Source: Microvirga tunisiensis (GTDB lineage: Bacteria > Pseudomonadota > Alphaproteobacteria > Rhizobiales > Beijerinckiaceae). From it: a DNA stretch of 35,776 nucleotides. The notes below the pieces were generated by a model. It saw only the letters and a program-made list of their open reading frames with translations. It was not told where the DNA came from and searched no databases. A program made the translations under genes and the position numbers. The stretch covers positions 1 through 35,776 of the forward strand of contig NZ_VOSK01000046.1 of the NCBI RefSeq assembly GCF_009296175.1, in the 5' to 3' direction. Shown piece by piece: positions 7,730-16,481 of the stretch (positions are counted from its first letter, which is position 1; every line of letters starts with the position of its first letter).

Positions 7730-8510
7730 CTAGCCCGACGTTGGATCGATTACGGGAACGAAGCGCGATATCCATGCCGCAATCATCGTTGCGGCATACT
7801 CCGCGTCCACGGCTCGGGTCAGGAGGTGGTCGGCCGGGTCAAGCGACACAAAGCTCTTGGGATGGCGCGCGGCCTGGAAGATTGCGCCGGCGCTCTCGAT
7901 GCTCACGACTTCGTCCCGGGGCGAATGCAGGATCAGCAACGGACGGTCGAGATGGCCGATCCGGTGCCTCTGATCCTGGTCGCGCAGGTTCTCGACGAAA
8001 GCCCGACTGATGACGAATGACTCCCCGCCCAGTCTCACACGGGCCTCACCTTCGTGGAGGATCCGGTCGAGGCTGCCGTCCAGAAGACGGATCACATGCT
8101 GCGTGTCGCAGGGGGCACCAATGGTGACTACAGCGGCAATGTCCGGCAACTGCCCGGCTGCTGCCAGAGCCGCGGCACCTCCGAGGCTGTGCCCGATCAG
8201 GATGCTGAGCGGATAGCCTTCCCGCTCCATCGCGCGGGCCGCTGCTGCCAGGTCGGCGACGTCGCCGCTGAAGGTGGCCTGCGAGAACTCGCCCTCACTC
8301 TGCCCAAGCCCGGTGAAGTCGAACCGGAGAACGCCGATCCCGCGGGCCGCGAGAGCGCGCGCGATCCGCACCGCCGCCACCGAGTTCTTGCCGCAGGTGA
8401 AGCAATGGGCGAGGACCGCGTAGGCGGCTTCGGTTCCTTCCGGCAGGTCGAGCCGACAGGCGCTGGCCCTGCGAGCCCGGAAAGTCGAAGATTTGCGTCC
8501 GTACGGACAT
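7730..8510 (-). pseudogene. Alpha/beta hydrolase (OsmC-associated type), frame broken near the N-terminus
   Basis: The ATG at 8508-8510 starts two bases after the pirin stop codon and reads MSVRTQIFDFPGSQGQRLSA. At about 8451 the frame must change to continue with LDLPEGTEAAYAVLAHCFTC then GKNSVAAVRIARALAARGIG. After that it is intact through RFDFTGLGQSEGEF, the nucleophile motif GHSLGG, the acid loop HSPRDEVV and the catalytic His in DPADHLL. This layout matches the hydrolase half of bifunctional hydrolase/OsmC proteins; the OsmC half is absent. The net shift is one base gained or two lost. A downstream start could still give a 216-residue protein, but it would lack the first strands and the HCFTCGK motif. 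Confidence 0.7.
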
Positions 8511-8512
8511 CG

Positions 8513-9457
8513 CTATGGATAACGGACCGGCGGAGGCGGCGGCTCGGGCAGCGGGATGAACTCGGTCTCGTCCCCGGGTACGGTGTCGAACCGGGCCGCC
8601 TTCCAGTCGGCCTTGGCCTGCTCGATCCGGTCCTCCCGCGACGAGACGAAGTTCCACCAGATGAAGCGCGGCCCGTCCATTGGCTCGCCGCCCAGCATCA
8701 TGAAGCGGGCATCGCTGCGGGCCCGGATCGTAATGCGGTCGCCTGGCCGGAACACCAGGAGCTGCCCGGGCGGGAACATGTCGCCGGAGATCTCGACCTC
8801 GCCCGAGACGGTGTAGATCGCCCGCTCGTCGTAGTCCGGGTCCAGCGGCACCATGGATCCCGCCCGCAGCACCACATCGGCATAGAACATCGGGCTTGAC
8901 GTCTTCACTGGTGAGCTTGCCCCGAGGATGGAGCCCGCGATGAGCCGCACCGTCTTGCCGTCGCCGTCGAGCACCGGCATCCGGCCGGCCTCGTAGTGCA
9001 CGAAGCCGGGCGTGGTTTCCTCGTCCTTGCCCGACAGAGCCACCCAGCTCTGGATGCCAAACAGCTTCGAGCCCGTCGTACGCAGCTCCTGCGCCGTCCG
9101 CTCAGAATGGACGATGCCGCGGCCGGCTGTCATCCAGTTGAGCTCGCCCGGCCGGATCGGCAGCTCCGTTCCGAGCGAGTCCCGATGCATGATCTCGCCG
9201 TCGAACAGGTAGGTGACGGTGGAGAGGCCGATGTGGGGATGCGGCCGCACGTCCATACCGGATCCGAGCAGGAACTCGGACGGTCCCATCTGGTCGAAGA
9301 AGATGAAGGGCCCGACCATCTGCCGCTGGGCCGAGGGCAGCGCCCGGCGCACCTCGAAGCTGCCGAGGTCACGCGCCCGGGGCACGATCACGGTCTCGAT
9401 GGCGTCACAGGCGTGCTTGTCACCAGGCTGCGGATCGTCGGCGGGGTTCCAACTCAT
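8513..9457 (-). CDS. Pirin-family protein
   Basis: This 314-residue bicupin has the complete pirin metal site: H73 and H75 in [12 protein letters not shown]117 and E119 in GIVHSERT. Bacterial pirins are iron proteins, and some are quercetin dioxygenases. The N-terminal cupin includes [11 protein letters not shown] and the C-terminal cupin includes [13 protein letters not shown]. The start at 9455-9457 has an AAGGAG site. The stop overlaps the start region of the hydrolase, so the two genes were translationally coupled. In proteobacteria pirin genes often sit next to quinone and DoxX genes controlled by LysR regulators, which fits the cluster a few kilobases away. Its substrate here is not known. 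Confidence 0.9.
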   Translation of the reverse strand: MSWNPADDPQPGDKHACDAIETVIVPRARDLGSFEVRRALPSAQRQMVGPFIFFDQMGPSEFLLGSGMDVRPHPHIGLSTVTYLFDGEIMHRDSLGTELPIRPGELNWMTAGRGIVHSERTAQELRTTGSKLFGIQSWVALSGKDEETTPGFVHYEAGRMPVLDGDGKTVRLIAGSILGASSPVKTSSPMFYADVVLRAGSMVPLDPDYDERAIYTVSGEVEISGDMFPPGQLLVFRPGDRITIRARSDARFMMLGGEPMDGPRFIWWNFVSSREDRIEQAKADWKAARFDTVPGDETEFIPLPEPPPPPVRYP

Positions 9458-9492
9458 CGGTTCTTCTCCTTCGCTTCACAGGCAGGCAAGGG

Positions 9493-9768
9493 TCATGCCC
9501 CCTCCCGCCGTTCGCTCAACCTCCAGGCCCTCAGGTGTTCCTCAAGGGCATCATCCGTATCTTCCGGAACAGAGGGACCACTCCAGGCCGTCGACCCGAA
9601 TGTCGTGCCCGTTCCGTCCCGCCCGACAATCCGCCAGAAATGCAGCGCGGCACTCCGCTCCTTGTGCCCCATCTCGGCGCGTACTGCATCCACTTCTGGC
9701 CGGGTCGCCTCCCGAAGCCGGTAGCGCCGCGATGGGTTGTCAGCAAACCATAGGTCGTCGGGGGTCAT
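9493..9768 (-). CDS. Hypothetical protein, 91 aa
   Basis: The ATG at 9766-9768 follows GTGGGAGGCAAC, an excellent ribosome site. The sequence MTPDDLWFADNPSRRYRLRE, then EVDAVRAEMGHKERSAALHF followed by WRIVGRD, is compact and charged, with no membrane segment. The end (DALEEHLRAWRLSERREGA) is a probable amphipathic helix. No family is recognised. It precedes the pirin gene by 35 bases on the same strand and may be in its operon. The stretch 9769-9964 upstream shows no convincing gene. Confidence 0.6.
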   Translation of the reverse strand: MTPDDLWFADNPSRRYRLREATRPEVDAVRAEMGHKERSAALHFWRIVGRDGTGTTFGSTAWSGPSVPEDTDDALEEHLRAWRLSERREGA

Positions 9769-9964
9769 GTTGCCTCCCACCAATTCAAGCTCGGCAGGCG
9801 CTCCTCGGGCCGCTCCTGGCCGAACGTGCCTTCGGTCAACACATCCGACAGGTGCCGGTAGCCTCACCGGGGAACCAGTGTCACGACCAACGAGCGTGGA
9901 TGCCGGACAATGCCATTCCGGACGCAGCATACACGCCACATCAGCATCGTCACCTGCCGGTGCA

Positions 9965-10210
9965 TCAAACGTCAGGCATGACGACCATGATGTTCGGCCG
10001 TGCCAGCTTTCGTCTCAGATCGCCGCAATCCCTCGCCCGGAGTCCGTTGAGAAACTCCAAACCCGCGTTCGCTGGGGAATCGAGGAGATGCACCTCCAAG
10101 CTCTCGCCCTGCGGTGCGGCGGTCGCTATCGTGACCAAGCCCGTCGGTGTCTCCCGCTCGATTTTGGCCCCGAGGACGTCGTCGCACTGAAGCCGCAGGA
10201 TGAAGTCCAT
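9965..10210 (-). CDS. Hypothetical protein, 81 aa
   Basis: I place the start at the ATG 10208-10210, six bases after GAGGAG. Another ATG lies directly against that site at 10214-10216. The protein reads MDFILRLQCDDVLGAKIERE, then VHLLDSPANAGLEFLNGLRA, ending in NIMVVMPDV. It is soluble, with mixed alpha and beta character and no known motif. It sits between the dioxygenase operon and the pirin operon, transcribed in the same direction. Function unknown. Confidence 0.55.
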   Translation of the reverse strand: MDFILRLQCDDVLGAKIERETPTGLVTIATAAPQGESLEVHLLDSPANAGLEFLNGLRARDCGDLRRKLARPNIMVVMPDV

Positions 10211-10344
10211 GGTCATCTCCTCGGTTAACTCGCAACAATCCAAAAATAAGTCAGCTCGCACTCTGGCAGCGCCGGATGGCACTTTATCAGATACTGGGAC
10301 CCTGAGGCGCAGTTCAGACGTGCGATAGGTTGATCCGAAGCGCC

Positions 10345-11295
10345 TCACGCCAACGGCAGCAGGCCCGCCTCGATCTGCTGGCGCCGGCCCTCCAGGAACG
10401 GCGGCAGCGACAGCGTTTCACCAAGCATATCCATGGATTCGTCGGTGGCGAAGCCCGGCCCGTCGGTGGCGATCTCGAACAGGATCCCGTTCGGCTCGCG
10501 GAAGTACAGGCTGCGGAACCAGAACCGGTCAACCGGGCCGCTCGACGGCATGCGCACGTGGTTGAGCCGCTCGGCCCAGGCCTGGTAGTCGGCGTCGGGG
10601 ATGCGGAAGGCCACATGGTGGACACCCCCTGCCCCGGGCTGAGCCATCGGCAGGTTGGGCTCGACGGACACATGCAGCTCGGCCGCCGCTCCGCCCGGGC
10701 CCATCTGGTAGACGTGGGTACGGGTCTCCTCGTTGCCGGGCGTGGCGTAGTCCCGTACACGGGTCATGTTCATGATCTTCGTGAGCACGAGGTCCGTGTA
10801 ATCCAGCTCGGGCACGCTGATCGTGATCGGGCCGAGGCCGCGGATCTGGTGCTCGGCCGGCACGGGGCTACGCTCCCACGGATGGGACTCCTCTCCCTGC
10901 CCGCCGTCATCGACGAGGCTCAGCCGCTGGCCTTCGAAATCCTCGAAGTCGAGCGTCAGCCTGCCGTCGCGCTCGACGACCTCGGAGTGCGTGACGCCTA
11001 GGTCCTGGAAGCGCTGCTTCCACCAGGCGAGCGTCTCAGCGCCGGAGACCCGCATGCCGGTGCGGGTGATGCTGTGCGTGCCGCGCTGCTCGCGCTCGAC
11101 GGGCCAGTCGAAGAAGGTGATGTCGGTGCCAGGCGAGCCGCGCCCGTCGGCGTAGAACAGGTGATAGGCGCTGACGTCGTCCTGGTTGATGGTCTTCTTC
11201 ACCAGGCGCAGCCCAAGCGTCTTCGTGTAGAAGTCATGGTTGCGTGGCGCGTTGCCGGTGACGGCGGTGAGATGATGGATGCCGGTGAGTTGCAT
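10345..11295 (-). CDS. Ring-cleaving extradiol dioxygenase, VOC superfamily (MhqO/PcpA-like)
   Basis: This 316-residue two-domain vicinal-oxygen-chelate protein opens with [14 protein letters not shown], in which a His is the first iron ligand. The second His lies in GGVHHVAFR and the Glu in [13 protein letters not shown], which together give the His-His-Glu iron site of hydroquinone and chlorohydroquinone dioxygenases. The family includes Bacillus MhqO/MhqE and Sphingobium PcpA, which open (hydro)quinone rings. The start is preceded by AAGGA. It is the last gene of a three-gene run with an esterase and a second dioxygenase of the same family, 49 bases after the esterase stop. Confidence 0.88.
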   Translation of the reverse strand: MQLTGIHHLTAVTGNAPRNHDFYTKTLGLRLVKKTINQDDVSAYHLFYADGRGSPGTDITFFDWPVEREQRGTHSITRTGMRVSGAETLAWWKQRFQDLGVTHSEVVERDGRLTLDFEDFEGQRLSLVDDGGQGEESHPWERSPVPAEHQIRGLGPITISVPELDYTDLVLTKIMNMTRVRDYATPGNEETRTHVYQMGPGGAAAELHVSVEPNLPMAQPGAGGVHHVAFRIPDADYQAWAERLNHVRMPSSGPVDRFWFRSLYFREPNGILFEIATDGPGFATDESMDMLGETLSLPPFLEGRRQQIEAGLLPLA

Positions 11296-11311
11296 GGTCG
11301 GTGTCCTTATC

Positions 11312-11333
11312 GGGCGGGCCCACAAGCCCGCCC
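11312..11333 (-). repeat. Intercistronic hairpin
   Basis: GGGCGGGC (11312-11319) and GCCCGCCC (11326-11333) form a perfect 8-bp stem with a 6-base loop between the esterase stop and the dioxygenase start. There is no T-run, so it is more likely an mRNA-stabilising or processing structure than a full terminator. The gap at 11966-12063 between the esterase and the other dioxygenase also contains short inverted repeats (for example CAGGGCC/GGCCCTG). Confidence 0.5.
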
Positions 11334-11344
11334 TCCAGAGTGCG

Positions 11345-11965
11345 TTAGAGTTGGTCGATCCAGGCCTTGGTGAGGGCCACGTCGGTCTGCGACAGCCCAT
11401 GGCCGGTTGGGAGCACATGATGCTGGACGACGGCGCCAGCGCCCGTCAGCAGCGACGTCAGCCGCTTTGCGTTCTCCGCCGGCACGATGGGGTCCGAGGC
11501 GCCGGAGACGATCAGCACCGGCTTGCCGGTGAGATCGACAGCCGGCGGGTCCTGGAGCGGCACCATGGCCCGCAGCAGGGCGGCGCCGGCGAGGGCCTCG
11601 GGCCGAAGCTGAAGCACGGCCGCGGCGATGTTGGCGCCGTTCGAGAAGCCGACCGCAATGGGAGCCGCGAGATTGTAGGACTCCCGCGCCTGGGCGATGA
11701 AGTCAGCGAGCTCTTGGGCGCGGCGGCGCACGTCTTCCTCGTCGAAGATGCCTTCACGGAGACGGCGGAAGAAACGCGGCATGCCGCCCTCCAGCACCTT
11801 GCCCCGCGGGGAGAGGAGCGCGGAGCCGGGGGCGATCATGCCGCCGAGCGACAGCAGGTCATCCTCGTTGCCCCCGGTGCCGTGCAGCAGCAGGATCGGC
11901 GGCTTGCCAGGCTCGGTGGCCGGCTTGATGCGGTGGATGAACGAAAGTTCGGTTGTTGTGGCCAT
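11345..11965 (-). CDS. Carboxylesterase, MhqD/YpfH-like alpha/beta hydrolase
   Basis: This 206-residue single-domain hydrolase has [19 protein letters not shown] near the N-terminus, the nucleophile motif GFSNGA, the acid in [12 protein letters not shown] and the catalytic His in [11 protein letters not shown]. It belongs to the phospholipase/carboxylesterase group that includes Bacillus MhqD. In Bacillus mhqD is induced by quinones with a dioxygenase. Here it lies between two such dioxygenases, so it may hydrolyse ring-cleavage products. That role is inferred from context, and no substrate is visible in the sequence. The ATG at 11963-11965 gives the family's usual length. Confidence 0.85.
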   Translation of the reverse strand: MATTTELSFIHRIKPATEPGKPPILLLHGTGGNEDDLLSLGGMIAPGSALLSPRGKVLEGGMPRFFRRLREGIFDEEDVRRRAQELADFIAQARESYNLAAPIAVGFSNGANIAAAVLQLRPEALAGAALLRAMVPLQDPPAVDLTGKPVLIVSGASDPIVPAENAKRLTSLLTGAGAVVQHHVLPTGHGLSQTDVALTKAWIDQL

Positions 11966-12063
11966 GAGAACCTCGATCAGGGCCTTGCCGGCCCTGGCAA
12001 TACGGAATGGGAAGGGCCCCTGCCGCCGGCATGGGCCAGACGGCAGGGTGGGTTGACGCCGGA

Positions 12064-12996
12064 TCAGGCGACCTTCGGCAGCACGGCCTCGATCTTCTCG
12101 CGGTTCGGCTCCAGGAAGCGCGGCAGCTTCAGGGCCTGGCCGAGGCTCTCCGCCGGCTCATCGACGGCAAAGCCCGGATCATCCGTGGCGATCTCGAACA
12201 GGATTCCGTTCGGCTCGCGGAAGTAGACCGCCCGGAAGTAGTCGCGGTTCTTCTGCTCGGTGGCGCGGATGCCGTGGTTCGCGGCGAGCTTCCGGACCAT
12301 CTCGGCCTGAACCGCGTCGCTGGCGGCGCGGAAGGCGATGTGATGCACCGTCCCGGCCCCTGACTGGCCACGCGGGAAGTTCCCCGCCTCACGCAGGTCG
12401 ATGATGCCGCCCAAGGCGGTGTCGCCGGCCTTGTAGCGGATCAGCGAGCCTTCGCGGGCGACCTCCGTGAAGCCGAAGATGTCGGTCAGGATCGCACCCG
12501 TGGGGGCGGCGTTCGCCACCAGCAGGCTGGCGCTGTGAAAGCCGCGGATCGCATGCTCGGCCGGAATGTCGTTGGCGATCCAGGCGGGCTCATTGTCGAT
12601 GCCGGGCTCAGCCACGAGAGCGAGGCGCATGCCGTCGGGATCCTTGAACGCAATGACCGTCTCGCCGAAGCGCTTCTCGGGAGCCTCGTGGGCCACGCCC
12701 TTCTCGATCAGGCGGTGGGTCCAGTAGCCGATGGAACCTTCCGGCGCGCGGAACACGGTCTCCTGGGTCTCGCCGACACCAAGCCGTCCCGGAGTGGCAT
12801 GCGCCCACGGGAAGAAGGTCAGAATCGTGCCGGGCTGGCCGGCCTCGTCGCCGTAGTAGAAGTGGTAGGTGCCGGGATCGTCGAAGTTGACGGTCTTCTT
12901 GACCAGGCGCAGCCCAAGAACGCGGGTGTAGAAGTCGAGGTTGCGTTGGGCGGGGCCGGCGATGGCGGTCACGTGATGGATGCCGTTCTGGATCAT
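12064..12996 (-). CDS. Ring-cleaving extradiol dioxygenase, VOC superfamily (second copy)
   Basis: The protein has 310 residues. The start at 12994-12996 has AAAGGA upstream, and the frame extends further upstream only as noise. It shows the same architecture as the neighbouring copy: MIQNGIHHVTAIAG with the first His ligand, GTVHHIAFR with the second, and [12 protein letters not shown] with the Glu ligand. The two copies share motifs such as [15 protein letters not shown] and LGLRLVKKT but differ widely elsewhere, so the duplication is old and substrates may differ. It is the first gene of the minus-strand operon and diverges from doxX across a region holding a palindromic regulator site. 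Confidence 0.88.
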   Translation of the reverse strand: MIQNGIHHVTAIAGPAQRNLDFYTRVLGLRLVKKTVNFDDPGTYHFYYGDEAGQPGTILTFFPWAHATPGRLGVGETQETVFRAPEGSIGYWTHRLIEKGVAHEAPEKRFGETVIAFKDPDGMRLALVAEPGIDNEPAWIANDIPAEHAIRGFHSASLLVANAAPTGAILTDIFGFTEVAREGSLIRYKAGDTALGGIIDLREAGNFPRGQSGAGTVHHIAFRAASDAVQAEMVRKLAANHGIRATEQKNRDYFRAVYFREPNGILFEIATDDPGFAVDEPAESLGQALKLPRFLEPNREKIEAVLPKVA

Positions 12997-13078
12997 TGTG
13001 GTGTCCTTTCGTGGGGCAACCAGCGCCCCGGGTCTGCTCCAGAGATAAGCGGGTTCGGTCCCAACGCCATGCGATCTC

Positions 13079-13106
13079 GATTGCATGAACGCAATCTCAA
13101 GATTGC
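13079..13106. promoter_or_regulatory. Palindromic LysR-type binding site between dioxygenase and doxX
   Basis: The sequence holds three alternating half-sites: GATTGC, GCAATC and GATTGC. The first two form ATTG-N8-CAAT (13080-13095, within the palindrome GATTGC-N6-GCAATC). The second and third form the perfect palindrome GCAATCT-CA-AGATTGC (13091-13106). Further on, CTTTCCG (13106-13112) and CGGAAAG (13131-13137) form another inverted repeat. The position in a divergent promoter region near a LysR gene, and the recurrence of ATTG-N8-CAAT before wrbA, suggest it is that regulator's operator. This is inference. Confidence 0.6.
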
Positions 13107-13185
13107 TTTCCGGTCGATTGCGTTGCATCACGGAAAGCATCAGGTTTGCCGCCAACGGACCACTTCCGGTCCCGGAGACAGACCC

Positions 13186-13623
13186 ATGATCGACAATCGC
13201 TTCGCTCCCTATGGTGCCTTCGCCCTGCGTGCCGGCCTCGGCATCATGTTCATCGCCCATGCCTACCTGAAGATCGCCGTGTTCACGGTGCCGGGCTTCG
13301 CCGGCTTCCTCGGTCAGGTCGGCTTCCCCGGCTTCCTCGCCTGGCCGATCATTCTCGCAGAGCTGATCGGCGGCCTCGCCATCCTCACCGGCTTCTATGC
13401 CCGTCTGGTTTCCGTGGCCCTGCTGCCGGTCCTGCTCGGCGCCCTGCTCGTCCACGCCCCGAACGGCTGGGTGTTCAACGCCCCGAACGGCGGCTGGGAG
13501 TATCCCGCGTTCCTTGCCCTCGCGGCCGTGGTCCACGTCCTGATCGGCGCCGGCGCCTTCGCCGTGAAGCCAGTCGCCTTCCCGGCCAGCCCTGCGGCGT
13601 CGCTTCGTCCGCGGCTCGGCTAA
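13186..13623 (+). CDS. DoxX-family membrane protein
   Basis: This 145-residue protein has about four membrane segments, for example GAFALRAGLGIMFIAHAYLK, WPIILAELIGGLAILTGFYA and FLALAAVVHVLIGAGAFAV. The residues RAGLGxxFIxHGxxK and the Gly-rich loops are typical of DoxX. Bacillus MhqP, a DoxX protein, is co-induced with MhqO by quinones, and other DoxX proteins take part in redox and sulfur chemistry at the membrane. The ATG at 13186 follows CGGAGACAGACCC. The divergent operator region upstream and the LysR gene 80 bases downstream place it in the quinone-response module. Confidence 0.85.
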   Translation: MIDNRFAPYGAFALRAGLGIMFIAHAYLKIAVFTVPGFAGFLGQVGFPGFLAWPIILAELIGGLAILTGFYARLVSVALLPVLLGALLVHAPNGWVFNAPNGGWEYPAFLALAAVVHVLIGAGAFAVKPVAFPASPAASLRPRLG

Positions 13624-13703
13624 CCCGGCAACGCCTCGACCTAGCGGCCGCGCGGCTCCCCCGCGGCCGCTCCGACCGATCCCAACTGACAGGGTGGCTC
13701 ATC

Positions 13704-14675
13704 GTGGTTGATCCGTACAAGAACCTGGCCTGGGACGACTTCCGCCTGATCAAGGCCATCGGCGACGTGCGCAGCCTGCCCGCTGCCGCCGCACTCCTGG
13801 GGATCAATCACTCCACCGTTTTCCGCCGCCTCGCCCAGATCGAAGAGGCGCTCGGGGCCAAACTCTTCGAGCGCCACCGCAGCGGCTACACCCTCACCAC
13901 GGTCGGCGAGGAGATGGTCGCCCTGGCGCAGCGCGTGGACGACGACATCACCGCCTTCACCCGCAAGATGGCGGGACGGGAGCTGGCGCCGGCGGGCGAG
14001 CTGCGGGTGACCACCAACGACTCGCTGCTGATCCACCTGCTTACGCCCCTGTTCGTGAAGTTCCGCAAGCAATGCCACGACGTGCGCCTCGACGTGGTCC
14101 TGGCCAACCAGGAGCTGAACCTGTCCAAGCGCGACGCCGACGTGGCGATCCGCGCCACCGACAATCCGCCCGAGAACCTGGTCGGGCGGCGGGTCGCCAG
14201 CATTGCCTGGGCGCTCTACGGCCGCGCCGACCAATTCCCGGACCCCGGCGCCGTCGACCCGGAGAGCCTGTACGAGCGCGACTGGGTATCCCTCGGGGAG
14301 AATCTGGCGACCCTCAAGGCGGTGAAGTTCGTCCACGAGCACGTCCCGCCGGACCGTATCGGCTACAGGGTGAACACGGTCCTCGGGCTTGCCGAGGCGG
14401 TCGAGCAGGGCCTCGGCATCGGCCACCTCCCCTGCTTCATCGCCGACCGTCGGCCCGGGCTTGTCCGCCTCGGTCTGCCTAATCCTGAGTTCGCCGCCGA
14501 TCTCTGGCTCCTGACCCATCCCGATCTGCGCCATTCCCCGCGCGTCCGGGTCTTCCTCGACTTCCTCGCGGCGGAGGTCGCCAAGCAACGCAAGTTCATC
14601 GAAGGCACAAGTGCAGGTCCAAGTGTCGTTGATGAAACAGCGGCGGCAGATCCTGCTGTCACGACTTCGTCATGA
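13704..14675 (+). CDS. LysR-family transcriptional regulator
   Basis: The protein has 323 residues. The helix-turn-helix lies at about residues 7-65: WDDFRLIKAIGDVRSLPAAA, ALLGINHSTVFRRLAQIEEA and LGAKLFERHRSGYTLT. A periplasmic-binding-like effector domain follows (LRVTTNDSLLIHLLTPLFVK; SKRDADVAIRATDNPPENLV; LAEAVEQGLGIGHLPCFIAD). The GTG start at 13704 is supported by AGGG nine bases upstream; the open frame reaches further upstream into the doxX gene but without LysR-like sequence. Its position between doxX and wrbA, and the ATTG-N8-CAAT sites on both sides, suggest that it controls the dioxygenases, doxX and wrbA in response to an aromatic or quinone compound. Confidence 0.88.
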   Translation: MVDPYKNLAWDDFRLIKAIGDVRSLPAAAALLGINHSTVFRRLAQIEEALGAKLFERHRSGYTLTTVGEEMVALAQRVDDDITAFTRKMAGRELAPAGELRVTTNDSLLIHLLTPLFVKFRKQCHDVRLDVVLANQELNLSKRDADVAIRATDNPPENLVGRRVASIAWALYGRADQFPDPGAVDPESLYERDWVSLGENLATLKAVKFVHEHVPPDRIGYRVNTVLGLAEAVEQGLGIGHLPCFIADRRPGLVRLGLPNPEFAADLWLLTHPDLRHSPRVRVFLDFLAAEVAKQRKFIEGTSAGPSVVDETAAADPAVTTSS

Positions 14676-14687
14676 GACGAAGACTCC

Positions 14688-14724
14688 ATTGTCTGCACGC
14701 AATGTCGGATTGCGCCAGAACAAT
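14688..14724. promoter_or_regulatory. Double ATTG-N8-CAAT site upstream of wrbA
   Basis: ATTGtctgcacgCAAT (14688-14703) and ATTGcgccagaaCAAT (14709-14724) stand five bases apart. The first shares ATTG-NN-TG-N-ACG-CAAT with the site at 13080-13095. Two sites in a row about 80 bases before the wrbA start fit a LysR-type activation and recall pair. No -35/-10 boxes are clear. Confidence 0.6.
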
Positions 14725-14802
14725 CGAATTCACCCCCGGTCCGGATTCTTGCCGAGTACAACCGCTCTAGTTCGACCGGACCAGCAAAACGGAGACTGAT
14801 GA

Positions 14803-15408
14803 ATGGCAAAAGTTCTTGTGCTCTACTACTCGTCCTACGGCCACATGCAGCAAATGGCCAATGCCGCCGCGGAAGGCGTGCGCCAGGCCGGTGGCGAGGC
14901 CGTGGTCAAGCGAGTGCCGGAACTTGTGCCCGAGGAGATCGCGCGGAACGCGCATTTCAAGCTCGACCAGCCGGCGCCCATCGCCACGGTCAGCGAACTC
15001 CCCAGCTACGATGCCATCATCCTCGGCGTGCCGACCCGCTACGGCCGCATGGCCTCGCAGATGTCGAACTTCTGGGACCAGGCCGGCAGCGTCTGGGCGC
15101 AGGGCCAGCTCACGGGCAAGGTCGGCAGCGTGATGTCCTCGACCGCAACCCAGCACGGCGGCCAGGAGACGACCCTGTTCTCCGGCATCAGCAACCTCAT
15201 GCACTTCGGCATGATCATCGTGGGCCTGCCCTACTCGTACCAGGGGCAGATGACGCTCGATGAGATCGTCGGCGGCTCGCCCTACGGCGCGACCACCATC
15301 GCCGGCGGACAGGGCCAGCGCCAGCCGTCCCAGAACGAGCTCGAAGCCGCCCGCTTCCAGGGCCGGCTTGTGGCTGACACAGCCGCCAAGCTGACGGGCG
15401 GCGCATAA
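14803..15408 (+). CDS. wrbA: NAD(P)H:quinone oxidoreductase, WrbA type
   Basis: This 201-residue flavodoxin-fold protein has the FMN phosphate loop [12 protein letters not shown] near the N-terminus, the loop [20 protein letters not shown] and the motif [16 protein letters not shown], all typical of WrbA (type IV NQO). WrbA reduces quinones by two electrons using FMN and NAD(P)H, which avoids semiquinone radicals. The start has GGAG eight bases upstream. Two LysR-like sites precede it. Together with the ring-cleaving dioxygenases it would reduce a quinone to a hydroquinone that can then be opened. This pathway order is inferred. Confidence 0.92.
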   Translation: MAKVLVLYYSSYGHMQQMANAAAEGVRQAGGEAVVKRVPELVPEEIARNAHFKLDQPAPIATVSELPSYDAIILGVPTRYGRMASQMSNFWDQAGSVWAQGQLTGKVGSVMSSTATQHGGQETTLFSGISNLMHFGMIIVGLPYSYQGQMTLDEIVGGSPYGATTIAGGQGQRQPSQNELEAARFQGRLVADTAAKLTGGA

Positions 15409-15411
15409 GAC

Positions 15412-15494
15412 CGCGGCGGGACCCGACTCAGTTCCGCCGCGCCGTTGCGACACGCTTAGATAGATTACCGGCCGCTGCGTGGCACAGCGGCCGG
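15412..15494 (+). repeat. Two GC-rich hairpins between wrbA and the isochorismatase gene
   Basis: CGCGGCGG (15412-15419) pairs with CCGCCGCG (15434-15441). CCGGCCGCTG (15468-15477) pairs with CAGCGGCCGG (15485-15494) around a 7-base loop. The first starts two bases after the wrbA stop. Neither has a T-run, so factor-independent termination would be weak; they could stabilise the wrbA mRNA 3' end or partly uncouple the next gene. Confidence 0.5.
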
Positions 15495-15531
15495 CCACGG
15501 CGTCCCTACAGCCAAACCCGGAGGAAGCCCC

Positions 15532-16230
15532 ATGGCGACGAACGCAAAACCGGTTCCCGGCAAGACCCTTGTGTCCCCGCAGGATCACACGCTGATCATG
15601 ATCGACCACCAGTCGCAGATGGCCTTCGCGACCAAGTCGATTGACGCCGTGACCCTGCGCAACAACGCGGCCATGGTCGCGGAGGCGGCGGCCGGCTTCA
15701 AGGTCTCGACCATCCTCACGACGGTGGCGGAAAAGACCTTCTCCGGCCCGATCTTCGACGAGATCAAGGATGCCTTCCCGGGCGCGGACGTGATCGACCG
15801 CACCTCCATGAACACCTGGGAGGACGGCCGGGTCACGGACCGGGTGAACCAGATCGGCAAGAACCGGCTGGTCTTCGCCGGGCTGTGGACCTCGGTCTGC
15901 ATCGTCGGCCCGACCCTGTCCGCCCTCGACCAGGGCTTCGAGGTCTACGTCATCGCCGATGCCTGTGGCGACGTCACCGACGAGGCGCACGACCGCGCCA
16001 TGGACCGCATGGTGCAGGCGGGCGTACGGCCCATGACCTCCCTGCAATACCTGCTGGAGCTCCAGCGCGACTGGGCCCGCACCGAGACCTACGATCTCAC
16101 GACCGGCATCGCGAAGCGGCATGGCGGCGGCTACGGCCTCGGCATCATCTACGCCAAGACCATGTTCGGCGGGCAGGAGAACGCTGAGGTGAGCGGCCAC
16201 GGGCTGGCTACGGACGCCGCGGCCGAGTGA
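15532..16230 (+). CDS. Isochorismatase-family cysteine hydrolase
   Basis: This 232-residue protein has an isochorismatase fold: the first strand TLIMIDHQSQMAF carries the conserved Asp (residue 25), and GLWTSVCIVGPTLSALDQGF carries the likely nucleophile Cys (residue 123). The DACGD motif also fits the YcaC-like hydrolases of this superfamily. The extended C-terminus (residues 190-232: GIAKRHGGGYGLGIIYAKTM then FGGQENAEV) is unusual for YcaC. Members hydrolyse amides or are of unknown substrate; the sequence does not settle which. The start has GGAGGAAG upstream. The gene is read in the same direction as wrbA and 251 bases before the amidohydrolase operon, and it is often found beside such amidohydrolases. 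Confidence 0.85.
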   Translation: MATNAKPVPGKTLVSPQDHTLIMIDHQSQMAFATKSIDAVTLRNNAAMVAEAAAGFKVSTILTTVAEKTFSGPIFDEIKDAFPGADVIDRTSMNTWEDGRVTDRVNQIGKNRLVFAGLWTSVCIVGPTLSALDQGFEVYVIADACGDVTDEAHDRAMDRMVQAGVRPMTSLQYLLELQRDWARTETYDLTTGIAKRHGGGYGLGIIYAKTMFGGQENAEVSGHGLATDAAAE

Positions 16231-16481
16231 AACCCAGCATCTGAGCGTCCGGCAAGCCGCGATTTTTGATCTTTCAGACTTGCCGCACGCGGGATGCGCC
16301 GCGACGGGGGCCGGCTCGTGCCCTCTGCGAGACGGCCTTCGACAATGTTCAGCGACGTCAAACAGTGTGTTCGCGGCACGGGCAATTATCTCTCGGCCGC
16401 GAACCACTACCCTCCCTCGAACAGGCCAGGGGAGGTCCGAACGGCCTTCCGACGGGCCCTTCACTTCAAGGGAGTTCAACC

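Noticed and set aside
12997..13536. Upstream extension of the second dioxygenase gene to 13536
   Set aside because: The added residues are low-complexity and overlap doxX. The family start MIQNGIHH has a ribosome site at the expected place.
13146..13703. LysR reading frame extended upstream over doxX
   Set aside because: The extra part is Arg/Pro-rich, out of frame with DoxX and without LysR similarity. The GTG at 13704 gives the normal length.
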